Shown here piece after piece: positions 52,000 through 64,000 of a DNA stretch of 64,000 bases. Source of the stretch: Pithys albifrons albifrons (lineage: Eukaryota; Chordata; Aves; Passeriformes; Thamnophilidae); NCBI RefSeq assembly GCF_047495875.1, contig NC_092463.1, positions 14,503,224 through 14,567,223 of the forward strand. Direction: 5' to 3'. Below the pieces are notes generated by a model that saw only the letters and a list, made by a program, of their open reading frames with translations, did no database searches and was not told the DNA's origin. The stretch's first letter is position 1. Every line of letters begins with the position of its first letter. The position numbers and the translations under genes are program-made.

Positions 52000-52220
52000 T
52001 TTCCAGTGTGGTGTGGACTGCGGGCTCAGCAGTCACTGGAGTCTGAAGTGACTCTTGGGACCTCCTCACTGTTCTATATGCAAATGGCCCTGCACCTGGG
52101 CAGCCGAGCGGGCTTGCCGACAGTTTAGTTATGCAAATCTGATTGATCGAGAGCATATTGCAGAAGAACACACGCAGGCCTGAGACACTGGCAGCTATAT
52201 TTCACTGGCTAAATTCCCGA
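52000..52220. promoter_or_regulatory. Candidate enhancer with paired octamer motifs
   Basis: A comparatively GC-balanced block with about half a dozen CpGs (gactgcgggc, gcagccgagcgggc, ttgccgacag, gatcgagag, cacacgcagg) in AT-rich DNA. Two exact octamer sites atgcaaat (52078-52085 and 52131-52138) lie on the same strand, 53 bp apart, separated by a CACCTG E-box at 52093-52098. Octamers are bound by POU-domain factors and this E-box type by bHLH or Snail/ZEB-type factors. The motif identities are seen directly; enhancer function is inference. No repeat family or coding frame explains the block. Confidence 0.42.
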
Positions 52221-52680
52221 AGAAAAAAGAAAAATTAAATGCCAAGCATTTTGATGCATATTTCTATCAACCCCTGAAGTGCACTAGCATTTATTTCGGT
52301 ATGTTTTCAATACTTTGCTTAAATGTTGTTAATGCAATTTCTTGTGCTATTGCTGAATTCACAGAAGGGCTTGTTTTCTGTTGTTTTTTTTTTTTAAAGG
52401 CACAAACAAAGACCTGAAACAACAACAAAAAATAGTTACTATGATGTCACAACACAATAGGTCTGTCAGTTTGTTTGAAATCATTCTCCAGGCAAGTAAA
52501 TGTAGTGTTAAAATATAATTAGGTCCTACAGTACAGAGGAGTGCAAAGAAGCTGATGTACTAGCACAAGTTGCCCAGACTTTATTCTTTCTGTAACAAAA
52601 GGTAAAATAAACAGTGGCAATGTAGATTACATACTGTCACCCAATGTCGAAAGCACTTCTTTCTGTTTGCTAAACACTCT
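52221..52680. other. Unique sequence, no gene seen
   Basis: No gene. A 13-base T run lies at about 52384-52396. Confidence 0.55.
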
Positions 52681-52800
52681 GTAGAAAAAGGCAGGGAAGG
52701 AAAAGAAAAAATAAGAAAATAAAAGAATCATCAGTTCAAAATAATAAATTCATTTTTTATTTAACAAAGAAAAAAAGAAGAAAATAAAAGAAAAAAGATA
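52681..52800 (+). repeat. Two related A/G-rich low-complexity tracts
   Basis: Two purine stretches (gaaaaagg...gaaaagaaaaaataagaaaa, and aaagaaaaaaagaagaaaat) share the phrase agaaaataaaagaa at about 52713-52726 and 52777-52790, separated by about 40 bases of mixed AT sequence. Simple sequence with a partial internal duplication. Confidence 0.75.
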
Positions 52801-54229
52801 ACCCACCTATGTGTGAGCATGTGGAAACCTCTAATATAGAACATGCTTCAGGCATCAAGTTAATCTCGGTTTATTGCATACAACTGATTTATCTTCATTT
52901 ATAAATGAGTGGAGAGCCCTGGTTCTAATATTTGCATTTCTTATGGTTGTGTTTGTGTACTCTAATACCTTGGGGAGACATTCATGGTGTTGAAATAACA
53001 TGATTTTTGTTTTCTTTTCACCCAGTTTTTCAGCAACAGATACAGACTATTTTAATGCTTGGACACTAGTAAAGCTACTGGGAAGAGATACTAAATCAGT
53101 CTTTTGAATCACTCATTTTATCTTTTCCAAGTCACTTTTCAATAGAGGTTTTCAATGAGAGTACTAATCAGGATAAATTCTGGATATAAATTTTATTGAT
53201 TTGAAGTTGGGAGCTTTGCTTCTTTGTTTGTTTGCTTGTTTATTTAAAACAGTCTCTTCTCAAGCAAGTTTTGACATTGGTAGTTCCATAGCTAAGGGCT
53301 TACCATTGCACAGGTCTCAAAGCAGAGAAGAGAAACTATCTCCAATGGCATGCCTAAAATGACTAAAGCAGCAGAGTCTGGTCTCAGTTTGAGCCATAAA
53401 GCATTCCACAAAACGAATTGTTATAACAGGTCACTAGACAAACACCTATTAGTTGGTCCTACATAATATGAATTCCCAGAAACTCTCACAATAAAATAGT
53501 CTTCCATTGTGAATCAGTGCACAAAGTTCCATACGTCAGAACATTTTTACATAAAAAGCAATTAAAATATGTATTACTTTGTTTAACTGGAAAAGAAAAA
53601 GTATTTGATTGTTAATCTCAGACTTAAATCTGTTTTATTCTCAAGAGGACTGTGAAATGAAAAAAATTTCTTGGCAACAGAAGATTGTCCAAAAACACTC
53701 TTAGAAACTCCTCTGAGAAATAGAGGTAAAATTTCTAGAAAGATGCCCAAGTTATCTAAAGGACTTGAAAAGCCAAGCAACCCTGCTGTAGTGATGTTAG
53801 AGCACAACTTATTGAATAGAAAACATTTCTCTGCAAGTTAAGTTGTATTGCCTTTGGCACAGACTCTTCAGCTGCGAATTTGTCCAAGGAATGACATACA
53901 GTACACATCAGAGGAGTAATGAAGGAAAGAGGCTTAGATGGGCACTTTGCAGCTGACAGGGAGCTGTTATTGAGCCTTGTCTGCTGTATCTAGCAAAGGT
54001 GGGGGGGAAGAAAAAATTAACAGAGGGACCATCTTTGTCTCTCCCCAAATCCTACTACTATATCTTTTAAATAAATAATTAAATAAATACTGAAAAAATA
54101 GCTATCTGACATGCAAAGCCTAGCCAGAGGGTCAAAAATGAAGATCCCGGGAAAGGTCAAGTTTAATCTCTACCCACGATGCCCTAGTGCATCCCTCACA
54201 ACAGCTGACTAACAAAAGGGGCTCAGCAC
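52801..54229. other. Unique sequence, no gene seen
   Basis: No gene recognised. A G run (about 54001-54007) sits at the right end of the stretch. The minus frame 53583-53807 has no domain. Confidence 0.6.
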
Positions 54230-54560
54230 TGTGACTGACAGAATTCTTAATTGTATCCACTCATTCATGACAATTTGATTAAAATATTACGCCAAAGTCT
54301 CACCCCCTGTTTGCTTCGATCCTCCAAATCTAATTTTGAATTTTCAGAAAGGAGATTACCTCCACAAGCATGACTGGGATGCTATTAACTTCTACTTAAT
54401 CTTTATTACTGATGTGAATTTAACATATGTATGGCTTCGTCTCGCTCCTGTTGTTTTCTCTCTAAAGTAACGTCTAGGCAATATACAAGTGGCGGACATT
54501 AATTTTCACTTTGATATTCAGTCATACCAAAGCTTATACTTTCATATGAAAATTTAAAGG
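54230..54560. promoter_or_regulatory. Candidate conserved non-coding element
   Basis: A non-repetitive block with retained CpGs (tattacgcca, gcttcgatcc, gcttcgtctcgctcc, gtaacgtctagg, gtggcggaca) and numerous TAAT or ATTA homeodomain-type cores (cttaattg, gattaaaat, tctaatttt, cattaatttt). The composition parallels the blocks at 13.4, 25.9 and 52.0 kb. No coding frame or transposon explains it. Conservation is inferred from composition, not measured. Confidence 0.35.
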
Positions 54561-57500
54561 AGTACTGTCTTAATACCATGGCATAATTAGACTGCATTAA
54601 AAAAAATATTAAAAACCAAATAGGCACTAGCTGCCTCTGGTCCCCACCAAAGAAAAGAACAAAACCCTGCTGAGCAGACTGCAAAGCATTATAACTTTTC
54701 ACTGTTAACTCCAGCTATATCCCCTTCATTATAGGAGCTGTTCCAAGGCCTGACAAGAGCTGGTAGGTTCTAGTCAATGTCAATAATTCAACTGTGAAAA
54801 AATCAAGCAAGCAGTTAAACTTTCTAATCAATTTGGATTATTCCCAAATTTTTGAAGCTAATAATTGAATATGGACATTGTTACCTGTGTCCTCACTTCA
54901 AAGATATTTGAATAAAAAGATGCCATTTAATTTTCAAGATGCTTACTTTCTCATTACTTTTCTCTCCACAAGTAACACAGAGCAAATTGACCCCATCAGC
55001 TGTAATTGTGTTTACAAGAGTATTCACAAATACTCTGAAGATGAAACACTATTAATAAATAGACTGGGCATAAAAAATTCCACTTAAATTGTTGTTTTAT
55101 TTCCTTCTCTTTCCCTCAGAGCATCAGAAAATTTTGCTTTTTGAAAAAAATTTTCCTAATTTCTGTCCATGTCAATTAATTGTTATTGTAAAAAAACAAG
55201 TAATATAATAATTTCCTAAATTCAGATACAGTGACTTCCTAATTTGCCTGTCTAAATGCTTCTCTCATCAGCAAGGGAGTATTTGTACTTGATTCAGACT
55301 TGGGGGAGGATATCACCTACAGTCATTTAACATGTATACCAGTTGCAAGGAGCTGTAGAACTACCTCAAGTGTCTCAAATCCCATGTTACGTACAATGAC
55401 TGATAGGCTTATATCTACAAGTAATTCCTGAAAGAGGTTTCTTAGAATCCTTTTCCACACTTCATACAACATTTTGCTCAAATAAATATTTGCAGTAGTG
55501 TTCAGAATCTGAGTTTCTTCCAATAAAAGGAAATAATCTGTATATCTGTATTAAAACCTTTCTCATCAGCTCCCTAGGACCAAGATTATTCCCATACTCA
55601 AAGTATTTAAGACTCTTCTACCACCTCTGTATATGGAAATATACACAAATTCTTTCTAGGCTGTTCTGTTTCTAAGACTGCCATGAGACTCAAGAACAAG
55701 TTAGGAGAACAGCAGCACACTAAAGAGCTTCCATGTCTTGCAACAATTTTACATTTTTTATGAGGCATTCCAACTGCAATTGCAGAAGTGTAAAAATTGT
55801 CTGAAGTTCCATTATGATTGTGACAATACTAATGAACACTGAAAATATACATCTCACTGGCCCATCACAGCGAAATCTCTACTTTGACCAATTTCACTAT
55901 AGCTTTTATAGGATCGATACATAAAGGACTATGTCACAGGATGAAAAAGAAACATTCAGTAGATCTGCCACTCTCATCCTCAAGGAGGACGCTCCTCCCT
56001 GACTCAAAATTTGTTTTTTAACCCTTTAGTGTGAGAGTACAGCATATTGACCCTCAAAGGCTTCACAGTGCCACCAGAAGTAGTGGTGTAACAGATGGAT
56101 CACGCCATAATCAGCCTTGATGCCCAACAGTGACTCAGGAAAGGGTAGATAAAAACCATCAAAAAATGACAGAGAGCTCTGCTTCTCCCTTGCAAATACA
56201 CAGTAGAACTTCTGCACTCACAAAGAGAAGACCAAAAAGCCAGTTTCTTGTTAGGTGTGGAGGAATGGAAAATGTATATGTTTCATTCTCTGAGGCACCA
56301 TGTTTTCTGGGAGCTTTCTGGATAGTACAGACCAGAAGCTGGGCAGCATAGCTGCATTGCAAGGGCAGGCTTTGTGGGACAGCTCTTCATAGACAGTAGC
56401 TCTGCTTTGCTTAAGGTCACATTACTTTGCTCATACAGAGATATCATTAGAGGTTCCTTTTTCTTTTGCCAGATTTTTAACAATTGCAAAACTCCATCAC
56501 TTCTCCTAGCTGGCTGTCTCTCAGTTTTCAGTAAATCACTGCTGGGGAGACATGTACTTGCTGTGCAGGCAGAGCAACTCAGGGATCTCTCCCACATCCA
56601 ATAAGCAGAGGGTCACTTGGCACACTTAACAACACCAAAAAATACTCCAGCTTACTTTGACTCACTTTCTCCAAGAATATGCATCCCCAGGCACCCATTG
56701 CAGCCTCTTTCACAGCCTGTACAAGTTTTCTACTGCACAAAAGTCAGCAAAGTAGTTCATCTGTTGCTGTAGGACCAAAGTGTCTAGACCCAAACTTAGC
56801 TTCCAGGTTTGAAAAAGCATGGTTTCATCAGGGCAAGGTAATAAAATCAGCAAGCCAATTTCTCACACTGTCTCGAGCATTCAGATGAGGGAGAAAAAAA
56901 CCTTAATGTCACTGAGGGAAGGCAACCCTCACCACATATGGCCCTTATGGGGACCACAGGTTCTGCCTTAGGACTCCCAACTGAAAAATCCCTCCAAGAA
57001 CAAAATTAAGTCCCTTGTAGTATATCACCATAATTTTGACACAGGCAGTGGCTCTGTCCTTATGTTAAATCTATGTGCAACAAAAACATTACCAAGTGTG
57101 GAGGGAGAGATGAACACTAAGACCATGCCAAGCCACGTTTCTCCGACCTTGGTAATTTTTCATGGAAAACAGCAATTTTGTGGTTAGCTGCTTGCAATCC
57201 TTGATATCAAACTTTCAACAATTCCAGTCTACTGAACGCCAAATGCAATGTCCCACATCTCCTGAGACATTTCTCTAGAGAGATGAAGTCAAAGGATCAC
57301 AAGATCTAGTTTTTCCCCTATTCCTGTCTTATCTCCATCTCTAAAATTAGAAAGAGGATTTTTCCTCGCTGTGGCCTTTAGAATTTTCTTCATCTCCTAA
57401 GATCTCGGAATATTACAGGGCTTGTGGAATTACAGCAAAAGAAACATAGATAAACACTCAGACATGCTGAGCCTTGCTGCAGTAAGAAACAACATTTCTA

Positions 57501-57594
57501 CAATTCTTGCACTAAAATTCCTGAGTTACTGAGAGGTTTCTTCACTACACAACTAGTGGTGAGAGAAGCAATAGTCAAAAGGCTAATGGGAGTG
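54561..57594. other. Unique sequence, no gene seen
   Basis: No gene recognised. Several frames overlap at 56026-56604 (up to 104 codons) on both strands, without domains or splice context. They are compatible with chance in a locally less AT-rich segment. Confidence 0.55.

Positions 57595-57645
<51 letters not shown>
57595..57645 (+). repeat. (AAAT)n microsatellite
   Basis: About 12 uninterrupted taaa units over 51 bases. The longest clean tetranucleotide repeat in the window, and probably polymorphic. Confidence 0.97.
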
Positions 57646-60600
57646 CCACTTCTTGAAGAAATTAAGGCCTAAGTAAGGAGGCAGAGCATCCTCCTATATG
57701 GCCCAAAGGCAGACCATGGAAGCTGAATATACTGGGGTTTTAAAGTTTCCATCTAAGTATTTCTAAATAGCCATGGCAAGACATAAAAACTCATTTTCAC
57801 CACTCTATACACAGTAAAACTCCACTCATTTTCTGAACTGGAGAGAAATATTACCTATTTCCATACAGTGAGGTTTTATGCTGCTGTAGGAGGAATCTCA
57901 GGTGTTAACTCAGAGATGGAGCTTATTTGGAACAAGAAACTAAAAACCAAACAAGCCACCTCTGCCTCCCCACAGCTATCTCTAGATGTCCATTCCTGGG
58001 ACAGAGGTAGGACCTTTGTCAGGAGTTTCTGTCTGTTTGAAGGGTAACACTAAGCAGTCTTTGCTTTTCTAAGTATAACTGGGAGTTTTCACTTTATTAT
58101 AATGGAATCCAAAGAACTGAAATCACACTGGGTGGAAAGAGAATAGGACAGCCTGCAAACACTCGAAGCCTCAAAACAAACCTGAAAGCTGCTAAAAAAT
58201 GCAACCATCATTTGAATAAAACCAACCTGATTCTGTTCACGGCATGCCAAATGGTTTCCTGTCATTTCCAGTAGTATCTTTTTTTTTTTCCCAGTTCACA
58301 ATGGACTGCTATTGTCAACGCTGTGAAAAGCCAACAATAATTTAAAGTAGTGGGCTCCTATCAGTATTGTTCTCCTGTTCAGAGGCACAGAAAACAAGAA
58401 TACACCTATGTTTTCCATACAATGTAGAAAAATGTAATTCTCTGTTTAGTGTCATATCAACAGCTCGTGTCCCAGTTCAGCACCATGGGCAGTGAATGAC
58501 AGGCTGAGCTGTCCATTCTGACAATGAGACCAAGATATCTGTGGTAGTGGCTGCTATATCATTTTTCCCCTTTCCAAATAATGTTGCTAGTGAAATCTCC
58601 TATTTTTATTCCTTTATTTGTTTCTTTATCTACATACAAAGTATAGATAAAAATGAAATTGAGTTTATAAAACAAGCTGCAAATAATGTCTTGATAGCAC
58701 AGGAAATGTTACATTCCCTCACATTGCAGCATGTGCTCTCAATGGAGTACAGATTTCTTTATAATACTAATAAAAATAGCTGTAGTCCCCTTCTTTCAAC
58801 AAAGGCTTCCCTCCACCCCAGCAATTCAGTAGAATATATCTTATTTTCTAGTATAAAAAGAAGCCTTTTCCTTCTTTATAGGTAGCAGGCAGACCACGGT
58901 TAACAATATGTAGCTGAAGGGTGATTAACTCCAGGTACTATAGGTCTGGAACTGGCAATAAAGAGGTAGCTTGGAGCTGTGCACTGAAAACAGCATTTAT
59001 TCAAGAGAAGGGGAGAAATGAAACAAAAGTTTGACAATATTAGAAAAGAAATGTAAGAAATAGGTTGAGGCAGCTATAGCATAGCAATGATTTACATGCT
59101 GCTGCCGTACAGTGGCTGTATGTTGTGCTTAGGACAATATTTAAATAAAAGCAGCATTAGCCTTGGCAGCCTGTGTATTAACACACTGAATTTATGTTGC
59201 CTCCAAGGTAAAGATCATCTTTTTATTGTAACATATACAGGAATTACAGTGTGTTGAGAGCATTTTTGGCAGTATATTCCACCTTAAGCAGAGTTTACTG
59301 GATTTGTTTCAGTTTATTTTTATTTTGTCATTATTTTTGGAGAGTTTTCATTTGTTTGTAAGATGTTGAGGATAATGATATTTTTTTCTTTCTACTCCTT
59401 GGACTTAAAACCACTCCACTGGAGGAAAAAGTAAGTTCACATGAGAGACAAAGGAAAGTAGAAATTTAAGGTTAACAGACATTTGGAATTGATGAAGTAA
59501 AGGTATTCAGGCTGCGGACTTGTGCAAAAGAGTTTCCTATCATGCAATGGTTAACTTTATGCCATCTGTGGACTGGTGCTGTGGAGAAGAGAGACAATGG
59601 CAATGTCTCTGAACAGGCCTTTTGACACCATGCCAGCATCAGTGTCATCTCTGTCTTGATCCTCCTTTACTTCTTACATGGCCCTCCCGAAACTATCTGA
59701 GCTGCCAGGTAGTGTTGGTCATAGGGGGATCTTAGCAGCGGGCTGTTTTGTGACAAATGACACAGAATCAGCAATAGTACATGACCTTTATGGATTCTGG
59801 CTGTCTCTTAGAAGTATGTGAAATATTCACAATGAAATACAAAACCTACTTGAAATTCAAGTTGCTCCTCAGACAATTACTATGGAACCAAAAACCTAAC
59901 TGCCCTGTATTGGTAAGATATTTATATTTCTACTGCCCCCATAAAGTTCTCTACCTTGTGCATCATTATAGAAAATAACAAGTCAGAGCTTTTTTAAGTA
60001 CAAGGTCTGTCCTCAATGAATGTCTGAAGTACAGATGAATGACAGTGAAAAAAGCAATCCCAGTGGTAGAAATATGATCTGGAGGCATAGTCTTGGAGCT
60101 GAGGTGTGAAACCCTTCAGACTCAGCCAAAATAAACCACTGCTACAGGGAGGAGGGAGTGGAGTGGGGGTGGGAAGGCACGTAGAATTAAGGCATTACTT
60201 CAGAAAAGCAACTGCAGTATTTGCTACAAACTTCTGAACAAAGCACATTGAATCAACAATATAAGTAAATCATGACATCTCCTGCCTCCCAGAGCAAAAA
60301 CACTAATCATGTTAGGTCCCTCTGAACATCTGTCATCCTCCACAGTATGGAAAAGGGTGAATTTTAGATCAACAGACTCAGATTCTGTCAGGTCAGGTAT
60401 AAGGAAGTCAGTGTTATACTTCAAGGGCCTCTTCTTTCATGTGTCATGTCCCCTTCCAATTTAATTGAGTGTAGGTTTCCCTGCTTAAATTCCTTATGCT
60501 ATTATTTAGCATCACACTCAGAGAATAAAGTTCTGGGCATTAAAAGACTGTTATAGGGAAATTAAAAGTCCCACTGGGTTTAAGACCTCCCCATGTGTTT

Positions 60601-61648
60601 TAATATATCTGGTAGTACAACAGGGAAGATAACAATAGGACTGGAATTCCATATTTGGCAGTTATAATTCAATGAGACTGTATGTCTCTTATTTACCTTG
60701 ATATTATGCCACTACAGAAAGTGAAGAATATGAGCCTGGGGCACATGGATTTTTAACTTAAAGTCATCAGCAACAGCATGAAAAAACAGGAAAATTAAAA
60801 ATTTTAATGGATATCTGCCTCTGCAAGAGCAGAACAAATGCCTTCCCTATCTCTGATGACTGGGAAGTAACCTGGACTGCAACCCTGGAGTTCCACACAC
60901 TCCCTCACTTCTCCATCTTCCAGCAATTAGGAAGATACCAAGGATTTCACCCTTGCCTTCATTGCCAAAAAGTAGTGAATTTATCACAAGACAATCAACA
61001 TTGTAAAACTCTCAAGAAACATGGAACAGGTTTATTTAGTACACTATCTAGGCAAAATCAAAACCATAATCAGCATCAGTGGTTCCTCTTTCAATACAAA
61101 CTTCATTGCTTTGCTTCCAAAAGTATTTTGCAGATGAAATAAATGTAGAGGTATTTTTTTCAAAAATACCTTGCTCTCTACAGCATTACAAACATAACCT
61201 ATATTTATATTGATCTGCTATCTCCAGTCCAGGCCTGAGAGCACTCCGAATGCTGTTGTTTTCTCATCACTGCACTGGAATATCAGCAGCTCCTGTAGAC
61301 ACTGAAGCATATATTCTCACAAATACAGTATGGGCTTTCATCTCAAATCAGGTTCAGTCCATCTGACAAAGGCTCCTAAATGCTTAGGAGAGGTGTAAAA
61401 AACGTTACACTAGAACAGCAGTCTTTTACAAATATGAAGAACACTGATCTCTAAAGTAAAAAGTAATGTAGTTTAATACCTCTCTAATTATATTTTCTTT
61501 CTCTGCAGAAGATGAGTTGGTTTTGCCACATTTAGAATACATAAAACTTACTGTAGTTGATCATATATTATCCACAGATCTATTTTTCTTTTTATAAAAA
61601 CAGTTCTCCAAGACCACTTAGATTTTCTTGATCAATTCCTCAAAGCTG
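57646..61648. other. Unique sequence, no gene seen
   Basis: No gene recognised. The plus frames 58541-58885 (114 codons) and 60807-61142 (111 codons) show no domain. A T run lies at about 58280-58289 and a G-rich patch (gggaggagggagtggagtgg) at about 60146-60165. Confidence 0.6.
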
Positions 61649-61724
61649 AATAAAAAACAAAACCAAAACAAAACAAAATCACAAAACACAAACCAAAACA
61701 AAACACAAAAAAAAACCAAAAAAA
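61649..61724 (+). repeat. (CAAAA)n / A-rich tract
   Basis: About 75 bases of caaaa and ccaaaa units with A runs, similar in style to the tracts at 22.5 and 28.3 kb. Simple repeat. Confidence 0.9.
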
Positions 61725-64000
61725 CTTTTCTGGTAAAACTTTGAGAGTTTCTTATGTTAACAGAGAGAATAATTTTAAAAGAACAAAAATATACAAAATT
61801 TGGCCTGATAACATGTCTTAGTAGTCAGATTTTTAAAAAGTTGGTAGTTAAAAAAGCTCCAGAAAAGAAGTCCCAAAACTCAGGAATCATCAAAAAATAT
61901 TCTGCAATATAAGCTATATAAGCCCAATAGGATGTTAGACTAAGTTGTCACAACAATCACTCCTAGACTTAAGATTCTTTAAGAATTCAGAATTATCACA
62001 GAAACCATCCTCCTCCCTCCACTTGATACCTATTCTGTGGGAGAATGACATAACATACATTTTGGAGAGTTATTAAGAGCTACTGTCAGGTCACAAAAAT
62101 CTGTGAAAAAGTGTGAGCTAAGGAAAAATTTGTGCAGATAAAGTGATCTCTATAGTGAAACACAGGAGTTAAGAAAAGTATTTTCAAATAAACCAATGCA
62201 AGAGCATATGAACTTAGTGCAGAAACACAAAGTCCATGATGATTATAATATGACTTGATTTAAAATATTCCTTAAGGTGTGGTTTCAGTAATACTTAAAA
62301 AGGCCTGACAGCTCCCTGTCAAGGTATGTCCATGTTATTAAGTTGTAAAACAACTGTCTTGCTCATAAAACCATCCAAACTGGAAAGCACATGGTGGACA
62401 AAGCCAAGGACAACAGCCTTGGTTTGATGATGTGTTGAGATGTGCTTCCTAAGAACTTGAATTAGCTCTGAAGAGTCGCATCTTCATACAATTCATCTTC
62501 ATCACACTGAAACATGAACAAATAAAAACTAGACAAATAGAAGCTCAGCAAGCAAGAGGCAACACTGCCAAGAGAATCACTAGGACAAATTTCCCAAGTC
62601 ACTCCCAGAGCTGAACACTAGAGTTGCAGTAAGTGAGAGACAAGATGACGATCTGTAAAAACCTTCTGTCACTATGTCAAGTGAATGCAGTGGGACCATT
62701 TCATGTCTGCATTCCAGCCAGTGTTTGGGGGTTTCTTCACCCTTCTCTGAGGCAAATTCTGTGTTCTGCAAATAACTTGCTGTCCTCCTCACCCATACAG
62801 TCTTTACATTCTCTCATCTGATCTGAACTAACTACTATTCTATTACTTATTTTCCAAGGATTTCATCATAGTCATGGAATGATTTATTTTGTACTCTACA
62901 ATTCAATTCTCCATTCTTCTATGGATCCTGTTGTTTCACATACTCCCCATTTCATTACTATACTTCCCAGCCTTCTGGTTTTCCTTCTTCCCCTTCAGTT
63001 CTGTATTGTAGATGCAGCTGATTTTGCTTTCATCATTTTCCTTAGGGTCACTTTGATGTTCACTAAATTTTTTACTTTTCAAAAATCTCAGATTATGCAT
63101 CTTTATATTTTCCCTGGCAAACTGGCCAATCTTCTTAACATTTTACTATATTTGGCTCAGCAAGACAGAACAAAAACTGACCTTGCTTCTTCTGTTATCT
63201 GAGCTAGTTGCTGATTAACCTGTATGTAAGAGCTTACATAATGAATTTCATTAGTAGCCCAGAATCTGATTGTTTTCTAAAGTTTCTCTCATCTCTGTTT
63301 TGATGGATTAGCATAATGCTTGAGATTCTGCAATGCATTTAGCCTGAAAGTTTTTCTTGGATGTGTATTTGCCTCCTTCATAAATACTTACCACTTGCAC
63401 CTGCTTTCACTCAGAAAATGTTTTGTGAAAAAAAGCCTCTAAAAACATCCACAGGCTTTAAACATTACCCAGTTTTGAAATGCATTAGAGATTTCAGGAG
63501 AAGACTGACAGACCTCAAGACAGTTTGAATTATTCCACTCAGCCCTCCATGCTGCTATGTCCAGATTACATGGACATGTTTAAATTCCATGTGTTGTGTA
63601 GTTTGAGTTGGGAGAAGGCAACCTTCTAAAATGCTCCCCAAAATGAAGAATTATTTGAGGCTTCAAAGTGAATGAAGCATATTCACATAACCCTCATATT
63701 CACATTAATTTTTTGTCTTTTGTCTGAAAATTCAAGCAAGTTTCAAGCCCCTTTGTACTGAATGCTCTGTAGATAGTGCATGGGACTCCCTCATGTGATT
63801 CAACTAGGAAGACGGATAGATGGGTATAGGACTTCAACTACAAGTGGACTGGCATGACCCTGGTAACATGAAGCTCCCTACAGTAGCTCTTTCTCTGTTG
63901 TCTTAGATATCCCTTATTTTCATAACACATTTACTGATGAGAGTAAAACTAATGTAGCATGAAGAGAAGGATGGAATAGAGGGCATCTTATTTATCAGTA
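61725..64000. other. Unique sequence to window end, no gene seen
   Basis: No coding gene, RNA or mobile element recognised. The plus frame 62879-63202 (107 codons) is hydrophobic and has no identifiable domain or exon signals. Confidence 0.6.

Noticed and set aside
56026..56604. Cluster of overlapping 63-104 codon frames on both strands
   Set aside because: Mutually overlapping frames with no domain, and no conserved start or splice context.
57300..57370. Possible MIR-like phrase ccatctctaaaattag
   Set aside because: Only about 15 bases resemble the MIR core and the surrounding order does not fit.

Overview
The window looks like a piece of a bird nuclear genome (possibly another sauropsid). 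The main evidence is three truncated CR1 LINE copies. Two of them keep the 3' CATAGAAT repeats, read here in antisense, that are typical of avian CR1. A low density of interspersed repeats, a few very old MIR-like SINE relics and an AT-rich composition fit the same picture. No prokaryotic, organellar or viral gene organisation is visible.

I find no protein-coding gene, exon, tRNA, rRNA or CpG island that I can support. The longest open frames are about 160 codons or less. They carry no recognisable domain and are not flanked by convincing exon structure. The only frames that look like real protein are antisense remnants of the CR1 reverse-transcriptase ORF2 C-terminus, at about 3.7-4.0 kb and 17.25-17.54 kb. 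The window is therefore best read as intergenic (gene desert) or deep intronic DNA.

Layout: 0-3.6 kb unique; 3.66-4.24 kb CR1; 4.2-11.7 kb unique with A-rich tracts; 11.7-12.2 kb CR1; 13.4-13.8 kb and 16.4-16.7 kb CpG-bearing candidate conserved elements; 17.16-17.58 kb CR1; 18-25 kb unique with a purine tract, a CAAA-rich tract and a striking 116-bp inverted repeat at 22.93-23.04 kb; 25.9-26.05 kb another candidate regulatory element; 26-45 kb mostly unique, with simple repeats, short tandem duplications and probable MIR fragments; 45.70-45.86 kb and 51.34-51.43 kb the clearest MIR relics; 52.0-52.2 kb a candidate enhancer with two exact octamer motifs; 54.2-54.6 kb another CpG-bearing block; 57.6 kb an (AAAT)n microsatellite; 61.6 kb a CAAA-rich tract; then unique sequence to the end.

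No operon or pathway can be described. If the window has a function it is probably regulatory, in the CpG-bearing blocks, or structural, in the long hairpin. No previously undescribed biological system could be demonstrated from sequence alone.
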